Source: JAITVM01 sp031551135
GTDB lineage: Bacteria > Bacillota > Clostridia > Lachnospirales > JAITVM01
DNA: 64,000 bases
NCBI GenBank assembly: GCA_031551135.1
Contig: JAVBOA010000012.1
Coordinates: forward strand, 19,135-83,134
Direction of reading: 5' to 3'
The translations under genes were made by a program, and so were the position numbers. Every line of letters begins with the position of its first letter. Position 1 is the stretch's first letter. Of the stretch, positions 50,451-59,030 are shown piece after piece. A model generated the notes under the pieces. That model worked only from the letters and a program-made list of their open reading frames with translations, made no database searches and was not told where the DNA came from.

Positions 50451-52244
50451 CTATTGTTTTATAATTGCTTTAGTAGGGCATTTTGATGCACAAACACCGC
50501 ATTTAATACATCTGTCTTGATCGATATTATGAACTTTTTTTGTTGCTCCCGAAATACAGGAAACAGGACAATTTCTTGCGCAAAGTGTACAACCGATACA
50601 TTTATCATCAATTATTACGTATTGAAGGAGGTCTGTACAAGCGCCCGCAGGACATTTTTTATCTTTAATATGAGCAACAAACTCGTCATAGAAATAATTC
50701 ATATTTGACAAAACAGGGTTTGGAGCAGTTTGTCCAAGACCGCAAAGAGCCGTATCTTTGATAATTTCGCCGAGTTCTTTGAGCTCGTCCAAATCTTCCA
50801 TTGTTCCGTTGCCTTGAGTTATACGCTCAAGAATTTCAAAAATCCTTGTTGTACCGATTCGGCAAGGAGTACATTTACCGCAAGATTCTTCCAGCGTAAA
50901 TTCCAAATAGAATTTAGCGATATTAACCATACAGTCGTCTTCGTCCATTACAATCATACCGCCGGAGCCCATCATTGAGCCGGCTGCATTGAGAGACTCA
51001 TAATCTATTTCCAAATCCAAAAGTTTTGCAGGGATACATCCGCCGGATGGTCCGCCTGTTTGGATAGCTTTAAATTCTTTTCCGTTTCTGATACCGCCGC
51101 CGATTTTATAAATAATATCGCGGAGTTTTGTTCCCATAGGAACTTCAACGAGACCAACGTTGTTGATTTTTCCGGCAAGAGCGAAAACTTTTGTGCCTTT
51201 GCTTTTTTCTGTACCGATTGATGTAAACCATTCAACACCGTTTAAAAGAATAGGGCAGATATTCGCAAAAGTTTCAACATTATTTATATTTGTCGGTTTT
51301 TGGTATAAACCTTTTACAGCAGGGAACGGAGGTTTTACTCTAGGCTCACCGCGTCCGCCTTCAATAGAGTTAAGAAGCGCAGTTTCTTCACCGCAAACAA
51401 ATGCGCCTGCGCCGAGACTTAACGAAATTCTGAAACTGAAATCAGTTCCGAAAATATTATCGCCCAACAAGCCGATTTCTTCCGCTTGCTCGATAGCGAT
51501 TTGCAAACGTTTTACAGCAAGAGGATATTCGGCACGAATATAAATTACGCCCTCGTCAGCGCCGATTGCATAACCGCAAATTGCCATTGCTTCCAAAACA
51601 GAATGCGGGTCGCCTTCCAAAATCGATCTATCCATAAACGCACCGGGATCGCCTTCGTCGGCATTACAAACAACATATTTTTTATCGCTTTGTGATTTAG
51701 CGGCAAATTCCCATTTAGAGCCTGTTGGGAAACCTGCGCCGCCGCGTCCGCGCAATCCGGAAGCTTTTATCATTTCAACAACATCTTGAGGAGTTTTTTC
51801 TGTTAAACATTGACCGAGTGCTTCATAACCTCTGACAGAAATATAATCATTTATATTTTCAGGGTCGATAAGACCGCAGTTTCGAAGAGCAATACGAACT
51901 TGCGACTGATAAAAATCAATAGATTTATTTTCTTCAGCTTTTTCTTTTTTTTGTGGGTCAACATAGAGCAGTCTTTTAACAGGTCTGCCCTTTATAACGT
52001 GCTCTTTAATGATTTCTTCAACGTCGTCGCCGGTAACGCCTACATAAAAAATATTGTCTGGATAAATTTTAACAATAGGGCCTTGCTCACAAAAACCAAA
52101 GCATCCGGTTTTTAAAACCTGAACTTCATTGCCGAGTTCCTGTTCTTTAAGGATTTTATTAAAATTTTCATAAACAACGGGACTGTGAGAGGACATGCAA
52201 CCTGTTCCGCCGCAAATCAAAATATGCATTCTGAAATTAGCCAC
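50451..52244 (-). CDS. hydB: NAD-linked hydrogenase flavin subunit (HydB/NuoF type)
   Basis: The 597 residues comprise an N-terminal thioredoxin-like [2Fe-2S] region (CGGTGCMSS, GCFGFCEQGP), the FMN and NAD site (GLRGRGGAGFPTGSKW, NADEGDPGAFMDRSILEGDPH), an SLBB domain, a C-terminal cluster (CGKCTPCRIGTTR), and two [4Fe-4S] motifs (CIGCTLCARNCP, CIKCGVCASKCP). In Thermotoga and Acetobacterium this subunit exchanges electrons with NAD and links them to ferredoxin. It lies 15 bases before hydA. The extra ferredoxin tail supports the electron-bifurcating type. Confidence 0.96.
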   Translation of the reverse strand: MANFRMHILICGGTGCMSSHSPVVYENFNKILKEQELGNEVQVLKTGCFGFCEQGPIVKIYPDNIFYVGVTGDDVEEIIKEHVIKGRPVKRLLYVDPQKKEKAEENKSIDFYQSQVRIALRNCGLIDPENINDYISVRGYEALGQCLTEKTPQDVVEMIKASGLRGRGGAGFPTGSKWEFAAKSQSDKKYVVCNADEGDPGAFMDRSILEGDPHSVLEAMAICGYAIGADEGVIYIRAEYPLAVKRLQIAIEQAEEIGLLGDNIFGTDFSFRISLSLGAGAFVCGEETALLNSIEGGRGEPRVKPPFPAVKGLYQKPTNINNVETFANICPILLNGVEWFTSIGTEKSKGTKVFALAGKINNVGLVEVPMGTKLRDIIYKIGGGIRNGKEFKAIQTGGPSGGCIPAKLLDLEIDYESLNAAGSMMGSGGMIVMDEDDCMVNIAKFYLEFTLEESCGKCTPCRIGTTRIFEILERITQGNGTMEDLDELKELGEIIKDTALCGLGQTAPNPVLSNMNYFYDEFVAHIKDKKCPAGACTDLLQYVIIDDKCIGCTLCARNCPVSCISGATKKVHNIDQDRCIKCGVCASKCPTKAIIKQ

Positions 52245-52648
52245 TAGTTAGACCCTCCTCTATTGAAAATAGCATCATCGATAAAAATACCTTGACAAAT
52301 ATGTTTATCAACAATATCTTTTGCAAGATCGGCATTAACGTTTCCATATCTGACAATTGGAGCGTCATGGGGCGGTCTGATTTCCACAAGCGGCTCAGCG
52401 TAGCAATATCCAAGACATCCCGTAGCGATTACCGAGACATTTTTTACATGTTTTGCTTCCAATTCGGACAATAGGGCGGTCATAACTTCACGGGCACCGG
52501 CAGCGATTCCGCAGGTTGCCATTCCTACCGCTATGATAGTTCTGTCTTCGCTTTCGCCGGTTGTGCGCAAATCAACGTTGTCAGAAACTTTTTCTCTGAT
52601 TTTTTTAAGCTCGTCCAAAGATTTAATTTTACTCAATTTACTCACCAT
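52244..52648 (-). CDS. Thioredoxin-like [2Fe-2S] ferredoxin of the hydrogenase complex
   Basis: The 134-residue protein has the four cysteines of thioredoxin-like [2Fe-2S] ferredoxins (GMATCGIAAGA, ATGCLGYCYAEP). Small proteins of this kind sit between NuoE-type and NuoF-type genes in clostridial hydrogenase operons, probably as an extra electron carrier. Its start overlaps hydC by 11 bases and its stop overlaps the hydB start by one base. It is distinct from the similar domain at the N-terminus of HydB. Confidence 0.9.
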   Translation of the reverse strand: MVSKLSKIKSLDELKKIREKVSDNVDLRTTGESEDRTIIAVGMATCGIAAGAREVMTALLSELEAKHVKNVSVIATGCLGYCYAEPLVEIRPPHDAPIVRYGNVNADLAKDIVDKHICQGIFIDDAIFNRGGSN

Positions 52649-53132
52649 CCTTAGCTAAATGTTCTTCAATAATGGTTTTTACGTCTTCTTTTTTAACCCG
52701 GCCATAAACTTTGCCGTTAACGGATAATACAGGGGCAAGACCGCAGGCTCCGACACAGCGGAGTGCATCGAGTGAAAAAAGACCGTCTTCGGTGGTTTTT
52801 CCGGTTTCGATATTCAATTGTTGTTTAAATTCATCTAAAATGGAACTGGAGCCGCGTACAAAACACGCAGTACCCAAACATATATTAATTTTATACTGTC
52901 CTTTTGGTTCCATATTGAAAAACGAATAGAAAGTAACAACACCGTAAACTTTCGCAGCAGATATATTGAGTTTTTCAGCTACATGATTTTGCAGTTCAAA
53001 TGGTAAAAATCCAATTAAATCTTGCGCTTTATGAAGAACAGTAATTAATTTTCCTTCTTTTGTTGGTAAAGAGTCAATATAATTATCGAGTTCTTTGATT
53101 TGTTCAGAAAAATCTTTTCCAGCCAATATCAA
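52638..53132 (-). CDS. hydC: NAD-linked hydrogenase [2Fe-2S] subunit (HydC/NuoE type)
   Basis: The NuoE-like subunit carries a [2Fe-2S] cluster with ligands in NICLGTACFVRG and ALRCVGACGLAP. GAGGAGG at 53141-53147 points to TTG 53132, giving 164 residues, the usual size. Longer forms reaching GTG 53207 would run through a mobile repeat and are rejected. It is the first gene of the operon, followed by the ferredoxin, hydB and hydA. Confidence 0.93.
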   Translation of the reverse strand: MILAGKDFSEQIKELDNYIDSLPTKEGKLITVLHKAQDLIGFLPFELQNHVAEKLNISAAKVYGVVTFYSFFNMEPKGQYKINICLGTACFVRGSSSILDEFKQQLNIETGKTTEDGLFSLDALRCVGACGLAPVLSVNGKVYGRVKKEDVKTIIEEHLAKDGE

Positions 53133-53158
53133 TTTTATTTCCTCCTCTTTTTGAATTA

Positions 53159-53187
53159 TACTATTTCCATTTAAATGGGAATTAGTA
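53159..53187. repeat. Very short MITE-like remnant, 29 bp, before hydC
   Basis: TACTATTTCCATT at one end and GGGAATTAGTA at the other are almost an inverted repeat, with TTA on both sides. It looks like two terminal ends joined after internal deletion. It lies 26 bases before the hydC start. Confidence 0.6.
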
Positions 53188-53190
53188 TTA

Positions 53191-53208
53191 TGTGCCCGGA
53201 GGGGCACA
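53191..53208. promoter_or_regulatory. Palindrome TGTGCCC-N4-GGGCACA upstream of the hydrogenase operon
   Basis: A perfect 7-bp inverted repeat with a GGAG spacer lies about 60 bases before hydC. It could be an operator or a leader hairpin. The TGTG...CACA ends recall Rex or Crp/Fnr sites, but the centre does not match a consensus, so the regulator is unknown. Confidence 0.45.
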
Positions 53209-53949
53209 ATTATCTGGATAATGTTTAAAATTTCTATGGAGCAGAATATTTTTTCCTGATATTAGAAAGGTTTAAACAATTTCCAAAAAAACAAAAATAA
53301 ATTTTTAGATTTCAGCAGAAATTCTGAATCGGGAGTTCTGTAGTCAACAACTTATAAAAGTGGTTTTGTATAAAATTCGGCGCTTTTATTTTTTATTCGG
53401 ATTGTACTATTCGGGGAACTCCACAAATAGCTATAAGCCGCAGGATTGTTAATGTTTTAACTTGCCTGTAGCTCACAAACCAAGACATAAAATAAATACT
53501 ATGTCAATCAAATTTCTGCCTAGTCAATTCATTTTATCCAGTATATTATCTATCAAACCCGAAATTAATATGAGTTCGCAAAAATTTACTTTGGCTGATT
53601 GAATTGACAAATAATTTTTTGAATGTATGCAATGTTATTATAAATTGTATTTGACAAAAATTCAACAGGCTTTAGGGCAATTTCACAATTTATCATAAAA
53701 TTATGCTATTTCCATATATAAAGGATAGAAAAATGGTCAAAGTATTAGATTCAAAATGAAGATATAGCATTTATATATCTATTCTTGTGATATAATAATA
53801 ATTATTATTGTAAAATAATATTTTTGAGTTATAATTAAAAATGCAAGAGCGGTTTTTAAAGTGTAGTATTTTGGTTTTATTGATTTTAAATTCCGCGAAA
53901 CAGCAAAAAAGTTTTTAATTGTAATTTCGAAAACTCTTGGAGGTGTGGA
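53209..53949. promoter_or_regulatory. Divergent control region hydC / ispF
   Basis: Minus strand: TTGAAT and TATAAT with 17-base spacing (complement of 53637-53665) would start a transcript with a leader of roughly 500 nt before hydC. Within it, GGAGTTC (53332-53338) pairs with GAACTCC (53416-53422) around 77 bases. Plus strand: TTGTAA (53808-53813) and TATAAT (53830-53835), 16 apart, are a promoter for ispF. A MITE relic lies at 53704-53769. I see no gene in these 740 bases. Confidence 0.5.
53704..53769. repeat. MITE relic, 66 bp
   Basis: TGCTATTTCCATATATAAAG and GGATAGAAAAA resemble the left end of the long copies, and the right end is ATATAGCA. TTA precedes it, but TTT follows, so the flanking triplet is imperfect. 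This is a degenerate copy. Confidence 0.5.
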
Positions 53950-54426
53950 TTGCTAAAAATCGGAATCGGTTATGATGTTCACAAGCTTGTTCCCGAACGG
54001 AAATTAATTTTGGGCGGGGTAGAAATTCCGTTTGATAAAGGTCTTTTGGGTCATTCGGATGCGGATGTTTTAGTGCATGCCGTTATAGATTCGATTATAG
54101 GCGCATTGGGGCTTGGCGATATCGGCACGCATTTTCCTGACAGCGACGGAAAATATAAAGATATTTCCAGTATTGAATTATTGAAAAATGTTGCGGCTTT
54201 ATTAAAAAATGAAGGATTTGAAATTGTAAATATAGATTCTGTTATTATTGCGCAAAAACCAAAGCTTGCATCATTTATTGAGCAAATGAAAAAAAATATC
54301 GCCGGCACAATTGGAATCGAACAAAAATATATTAATATTAAAGCAACGACAGAAGAGGGTCTGGGATTTACCGGCGCGGAGCTGGGAATTTCTGCACAGT
54401 CGGTTTGTCTTATACAATCATTATAA
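53950..54426 (+). CDS. ispF: 2-C-methyl-D-erythritol 2,4-cyclodiphosphate synthase
   Basis: This enzyme catalyses a step of the MEP pathway to isoprenoids. The zinc ligands D9, H11 and H43 are present in IGYDVHKLVP and LVHAVIDSI, together with GLGDIGTHFPDSD and KATTEEGLGFTG. It is 158 residues, as expected. The start is TTG 53950 after TTGGAGGTG. It is followed by the T-box leader of cysE, so it forms its own transcript. Confidence 0.96.
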   Translation: MLKIGIGYDVHKLVPERKLILGGVEIPFDKGLLGHSDADVLVHAVIDSIIGALGLGDIGTHFPDSDGKYKDISSIELLKNVAALLKNEGFEIVNIDSVIIAQKPKLASFIEQMKKNIAGTIGIEQKYINIKATTEEGLGFTGAELGISAQSVCLIQSL

Positions 54427-54435
54427 AATAAAAAG

Positions 54436-54717
54436 CTATGACGGAAAGAGTAATTTAACATGTGCTTTTAAACTATTCCTATTAAAAAAATGGAAATAGA
54501 CTACAGAGAGAAACTGTTATGCTGAAATCAGTTTCACTGCACGGTTATTTGAAGTGCATTCCCGAGCTTATCAATTGAAATTTGTTTAGATTGATACGTT
54601 TGTTACGTTATAACTATATATATGCGATAGCATATATAACTGAGTAAAGATTTATATCTTTAACAAGAGTGGACCCGCGGGATAAACCTCGTCTCTTTTT
54701 TGAGACGGGATTTTTTT
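54436..54717 (+). promoter_or_regulatory. T-box leader, cysteine-specific
   Basis: This is a tRNA-sensing leader upstream of cysE-cysS. Stem I includes GAAAGAGTAA and the AGAGAG motif. The specifier context GAAG-TGC-A places TGC (a Cys codon) at 54555-54557. The T-box sequence AGAGTGGACCCGCGG (54667-54681) would pair with the uncharged tRNA acceptor end. The terminator is the CGTCTC/GAGACG hairpin (54690-54707) followed by seven T. Uncharged tRNA-Cys should prevent termination and turn on the genes. Confidence 0.93.
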
Positions 54718-54754
54718 ATTTGTAACATTTTTATACTTTATAGGAGGTTTTTAT

Positions 54755-55378
54755 ATGGATTTAAAATATCAAATCAAAATAATGAAAGAACGTGACCCGG
54801 CTTTTCGAAATCCTTTCGAAATAATTTTGTATCCCGGATTTTGGGTACTTATTTCGCATTCGATTGCGCATCGGCTTTACAAAAGAAAAAGATTTTTTTT
54901 AGCAAGATTAATTTCTCAATTGGGCAGATTTTTTACCGGTATCGAAATTCATCCGGGTGCGAAAATCGGAAAAGGTCTTTTTATTGACCACGGCATGGGA
55001 ATTGTAATTGGTGAGACTTGTGAAATAGGCGATAATGTTTTAATATATCAGGGCGTTACTTTGGGAGGAACGGGCAAGGAAAAAGGCAAGCGTCACCCGA
55101 CAATCGGAAACAATGTTTTGATTGGTTCGGGTTCGAAGGTTCTGGGACCGATTTTTATCGGAAGCAATACAAGAATAGGGGCCGGCTCTGTGGTTTTGCA
55201 ATCCGTTCCGCCAAATTCGACGGTTGTCGGCGTGCCGGGCAGAACTGTAAACAGAAAAACCACCAACGCAAGCTCTTTGTTGGAACATTCAAAAGTGCCT
55301 GACCCAATAAGCATGGAGCTTTGTAAAATCCAAGCACGTCTTGAAAAACTGGAAAAAAAGAACAATAAAAGCGAATAA
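54755..55378 (+). CDS. cysE: Serine O-acetyltransferase
   Basis: This enzyme acetylates serine, the first step of cysteine synthesis. The 207 residues show the helical N-terminus (KERDPAFRNPFEIILYPGFWVLISHSIAHRLY) and a left-handed beta helix of hexapeptide repeats (GIEIHPGAKIGKGLFIDHGMGIVIGETCEIGDNVLIYQGVTLGGTGKEKGKRHP). Catalytic D and H are in FIDHGMG. It is controlled by the cysteine T-box just upstream. cysS follows at 22 bases. Confidence 0.96.
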   Translation: MDLKYQIKIMKERDPAFRNPFEIILYPGFWVLISHSIAHRLYKRKRFFLARLISQLGRFFTGIEIHPGAKIGKGLFIDHGMGIVIGETCEIGDNVLIYQGVTLGGTGKEKGKRHPTIGNNVLIGSGSKVLGPIFIGSNTRIGAGSVVLQSVPPNSTVVGVPGRTVNRKTTNASSLLEHSKVPDPISMELCKIQARLEKLEKKNNKSE

Positions 55379-55400
55379 TAAGATCTCGAAGGGAGAACAT

Positions 55401-56807
55401 ATGAGATTATACAATACAATGTCAAGAAAAAAAGAAGAATTTATTCCTTTAGAAGATGGAAAAGTTAAAATGTATGTCTGCGGACCGACGGTTTATGATT
55501 TCATGCATATCGGAAATGCCAGACCTTTTGTGGTTTTTGATACAGTCAGAAGATATCTTGAATATAAGGGTTTTGACGTAAATTTTATTCAGAATTTTAC
55601 CGACGTTGACGACAAAATCATAAAGCGCGCAAACGAAGAAAATGTTGACATGAAAACTATTTCGGAGCGGTATATAAAAGAGGTTTATGTTGATGCGGAA
55701 AGCCTGAATGTAAAAAAAGCGACGTACAATCCAAAAGTTACAGATGAAATTTCTGAAATAATCGAAATGATTAAAACCTTAATTGAAAAAAATTACGCAT
55801 ACGAAAAAAATGGAACAGTTTATTTTAATACGGAAAATTTTAAAAACTACGGTGCGCTTTCCGGGAAAAAAATCGAAGATTTATTGTCCGGTGCAAGAGT
55901 TGATGTAGATATGGATAAATTATCGGCAGTAGATTTTGTTTTATGGAAACCGAAAAAAGAAAATGAACCGTATTGGGAATCGCCATGGGGGAAGGGCAGA
56001 CCGGGCTGGCATATCGAATGTTCGGTTATGGCAAAAAAATATCTCGGAGATATGATTGATATTCACGCCGGTGGCGAAGATTTGATTTTTCCGCACCACG
56101 AAAACGAAATTGCTCAAAGCGAATGTGCAAACGGCGAAAAATTCGCAAAATATTGGATGCACAATGCCTTTGTAAATATTAATAATGAAAAAATGTCAAA
56201 GTCGCTTGGGAATTTCTTTACAATCAGAGATATTACCAAACATTTTTCCGGCGATGTTTTAAGATTCTTTATAATCTCCAGCCATTACCGTTCGCCGATT
56301 AATTTTAGCGACGATTTAATGAAATCAGCAGAAACCAGCCTTGATAGAATTAAAAACTGCTTTCAAAATTTGAAATTCATTCAGGAGAACACAAGAGTTG
56401 ACTCGATAAACGAAGCAGAAAAAAATCTTTTAATAGAATCGGAAAATTACATTACAGAATTTGAACGCGCTATGGATGACGATTTCAATACCGCTGATGC
56501 GATTTCGAGTATATTTGAATTTGTGCGTTTTGCGAACTCAAATGCAAAAGAAAGTTCATCAAAACAATTTATTTCTGAAATTATTTTGAAAATATCCAAA
56601 TTATGTGAGGTTTTAGGAATCAGATACGAATCCGAAGCCGCCGAAGTTGACGAAAAAGAAATTGAGGACTTGATTTCACAGCGCACGGAGGCGAAGAAAA
56701 ATAAGGACTTTAAAAAAGCTGATGAAATAAGAAATCATTTGTCAGAAATGGGAATTGTTCTCGAGGATACCCGTTTGGGCGTGCGTTGGTCATATAAGGG
56801 AAAATAA
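55401..56807 (+). CDS. cysS: Cysteinyl-tRNA synthetase
   Basis: This enzyme charges tRNA-Cys. From ATG 55401 (AAGGGAG before it) it is 468 residues. The zinc cysteine C27 in YVCGPTVYD, the HIGH-type motif HIGN (36-39), the ERGGDP-equivalent region with HIDIHAGGEDLIFPHHENE and EKMSKSLGN are visible. Longer forms that begin inside cysE are rejected. It shares the T-box with cysE, so charging and biosynthesis respond together to Cys supply. Confidence 0.97.
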   Translation: MRLYNTMSRKKEEFIPLEDGKVKMYVCGPTVYDFMHIGNARPFVVFDTVRRYLEYKGFDVNFIQNFTDVDDKIIKRANEENVDMKTISERYIKEVYVDAESLNVKKATYNPKVTDEISEIIEMIKTLIEKNYAYEKNGTVYFNTENFKNYGALSGKKIEDLLSGARVDVDMDKLSAVDFVLWKPKKENEPYWESPWGKGRPGWHIECSVMAKKYLGDMIDIHAGGEDLIFPHHENEIAQSECANGEKFAKYWMHNAFVNINNEKMSKSLGNFFTIRDITKHFSGDVLRFFIISSHYRSPINFSDDLMKSAETSLDRIKNCFQNLKFIQENTRVDSINEAEKNLLIESENYITEFERAMDDDFNTADAISSIFEFVRFANSNAKESSSKQFISEIILKISKLCEVLGIRYESEAAEVDEKEIEDLISQRTEAKKNKDFKKADEIRNHLSEMGIVLEDTRLGVRWSYKGK

Positions 56808-56808
56808 T

Positions 56809-57177
56809 ATGTATAAAAACTATTCGGCATTGACTTTGGCTTATGTCGGCGATGCGGTTTTTGAGCTTCTGATTCGGGATAAAATACTTTCGAACGGCGA
56901 AAAACCCGTAAAAAAACTTCATACTGAGGTCAAGAATTTCGTAAATGCTGTTTCCCAAGCGAAAATGTATAATTATATTTTTGAATTTTTGACCGAAGAA
57001 GAAAAATCTGTGATACAAAGAGGGCGCAACGCGAAATCTTATTCTACGGCAAAAAATGCCTCCGTTATTGATTACCGGCACGCAACGGGTTTGGAATCTC
57101 TTTTCGGGTATATTCATTTGAAAGGCGATAACGCACGCTTGAATGAGATATTTGAACTTTGTTTAAAAGCCGTTTAA
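56809..57177 (+). CDS. mrnC: Mini-ribonuclease III
   Basis: This enzyme matures 23S rRNA ends in Bacillota. The 122 residues have the RNase III motif LAYVGDAVFELLIRDK, with catalytic D15 and E19, but no double-stranded-RNA-binding domain, which defines the Mini-III class. The ATG at 56809 follows the cysS stop by one base; the longer forms extend inside cysS. The order cysE-cysS-mrnC is standard. Confidence 0.95.
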   Translation: MYKNYSALTLAYVGDAVFELLIRDKILSNGEKPVKKLHTEVKNFVNAVSQAKMYNYIFEFLTEEEKSVIQRGRNAKSYSTAKNASVIDYRHATGLESLFGYIHLKGDNARLNEIFELCLKAV

Positions 57178-57251
57178 AGCACTGATTTTTTAGGAACGAA
57201 AAAAATTATAGGAATTTGCGCAGTTTCTTATTAATCTGATCAAAATAAAAT

Positions 57252-57286
57252 AGCCACAAACCCTGATAAATTCAAGGTCTGTGGCT
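57252..57286. terminator. Bidirectional terminator after mrnC
   Basis: AGCCACA-A-ACC pairs with GGT-C-TGTGGCT with one mismatch around 13 bases. T-rich sequence follows on both strands. It would originally have lain between mrnC and a converging gene, likely guaA. Confidence 0.85.
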
Positions 57287-57295
57287 TTGTTCTAT

Positions 57296-57307
57296 CTATT
57301 CCCACTC
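57296..57307 (-). other. guaA-3'-end-like attachment site, left boundary of the second element
   Basis: The minus strand reads GAGTGGGAATAG, encoding E-W-E-stop, the invariant C-terminus of GMP synthase (TIEWE). The 3' end of guaA is a known integration hotspot. The host mrnC and its terminator lie on one side and an integrase on the other, so this is the likely attL. The rest of guaA is not in the window. Confidence 0.55.
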
Positions 57308-57465
57308 TGTTTTTAAAACTTTACTTACAATATAAAGCCTTTGTTTTCGTACTTTAAAATATAAAAAGTATGGAATATTAGTTCTATTTTCTATATTATC
57401 AGAAAATATTAGTACGTTTTTAGTACGTTAAAATTAAGTTCATCAACTTCTGCAAATCCCACATT

Positions 57466-58536
57466 TTAATCATTCTTTTGTACGATCTCTTGTAAACGGT
57501 CCGCTACTTCACTGTGTTTGTTCGGATATAGGTGAGAATACGTCTGTAGAGTCGTCTCAATGTTCTCATGTCCTAATCTTTCGCTTATCAACAGCGGTGA
57601 AAATCCCATTTCGATTAATAATGATGCGTGTGAATGTCGCAGATCATGTACACGTATTTGCCTAATGCCTGATTTGGACGTGCCTCTCATCATTTCATGT
57701 TTAAGATAATGTTTAGTACATTGAAATAAACGCTCATGGGAATCATAGTCATATAGGTGTTCTGAATAGTCTTTTACAATATCCGATAGAAAGGTCGGTA
57801 TAGTTATTATTCGCTTGCTTTTGGGTGTTTTTGGCTCTAATATTAAGTCCTTTTCACTTAGCCTTGCATAATTTTTATTTATTCTTAAAGTATTCTCTTA
57901 AAAATCAAAGTCGTTTATGGTTAATGCTAATAGTTCGCCGGATCTGATCCCTGTCCAAAATAATATGTTAAATATAGCTTTTGACATGGGCTTATCTTCA
58001 ACAATTGCTATAAATTTATTAAACTCGTCAACTGTCCAAAACTGCATGCTATCTGCATCTTTTTTCCCAATTGAGCCGCATATCCGTGCAGGGTTAGAAG
58101 GCAGATTATAATACTTAACAGCAAAGTTAAATATTGCCGAAAGTTGATTATGTACCGATTTCAAATATGTTTGAGAGTAATTAGTTTCATCAGATAAAAG
58201 TGTGTTTTGCCATTTACGAACGGCAGTAACAGATATTTCATTCAGCGGCATTTCACCAAAAAACGGCAATATTTTTAGGTTTATAATATATTCTTTATTA
58301 TTTAGGGTAGTAGGCTTTATTCGGCTCTTGCAGTCTTCAAAATAGAGTTCTACAAGGCTTTTGAAATTCATATCACATGAAGCATGAGCTTTGTTAAGGA
58401 ACTCTCGTTCAAAAGCTTTAGCTTCTCTTTGTGTTGAGAAGCCTTCTTTTTTCTTCTGACAACGTTTCCCTTGCCAGTCTTTATAATAGAATTTGCAAAA
58501 CCATGTATTACGCTTCTCGTCTTTATATACCGGCAA
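57466..58536 (-). pseudogene. Tyrosine integrase with in-frame stop codon
   Basis: Two open frames in one reading phase together make a complete phage-type tyrosine recombinase of about 356 codons. The N-terminal part has the arm-binding and core-binding domains (YKDWQGKRCQKKKEGFSTQREAKAF) and the first catalytic arginine in WTGIRSGELLAL. TAA at 57898-57900 stops it after NDFDF. The frame then continues without further stops (ENTLRINKNYARLSEKD) into the C-terminal catalytic half, with HDLRHSHASLL, LGHENIETT and TYSHLYP (Tyr nucleophile). TTG 58536 follows AAAGGGG. The gene is nonsense-mutated or depends on read-through, so the element is probably fixed in place. Confidence 0.88.
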
Positions 58537-59030
58537 AAAATCAGCCCCTTTAGGTATTTCTTATTTATGAAACTGGTCGAGAGATTGAGGATAGGGGGGA
58601 ATATGAAAATTTTAACGAGGTCACAGCAAACCGCGCCGCCTCTTTTCTTGCGCGGAAATTCCCCACGGGTGTTAATGGTCACTTTACGGACTACATTTTT
58701 CGAAATTTAATTAATGAAAATATAACGCTTGCCTGACTAACTCCAATGTATAAAAGCGTGACAAATGTGACAAAAGTCGCTAAAGGCTGTAAATCCAGTA
58801 TTTATAATCGTTTTGTCCTAAAGATTCGATAACATCAACCAGTTATTAAAGTTAAATAAGTTAAAAAGTCCCGAAACACTGTAAAACAGCGGTATAAATG
58901 AATTCGAAAATTTTTAGTTATTTAAGTGATTAAAGTTAAAAAGTACTCTATACAAAAAATAATTTAAATATAGCGTGACAAAAAGGACAGAAGTCTAAAT
59001 TATTTAAAATACTAACGTTATTGCGAGATT
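58537..59030. other. Gene-poor stretch with direct repeats, upstream of the integrase
   Basis: No gene is supported here. GCGTGACAAA occurs at 58756 and 58973, and TTAAAAAGT occurs at 58861 and 58936, so short repeats run through the AT-rich right half. The left half (about 58590-58690) holds a GC-richer patch that is open on the minus strand (PRKKRGGAVCC), but it has no start signal. It may be part of a mobile-element replication or transfer region; this is not shown. Confidence 0.3.

Noticed and set aside
53137..53207. Longer hydC beginning at GTG 53207
   Set aside because: The extra codons run through the palindrome and the mobile-repeat remnant, and the strong GAGGAGG serves TTG 53132.
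58368..58682. 104-codon minus-strand frame overlapping the integrase start
   Set aside because: No ribosome binding site, and half of it is a shadow of the integrase N-terminus in another phase.
58750..58985. Replication iterons in the integrase-upstream region
   Set aside because: The repeats (GCGTGACAAA, TTAAAAAGT) occur only twice each at irregular spacing, too few to call an origin.
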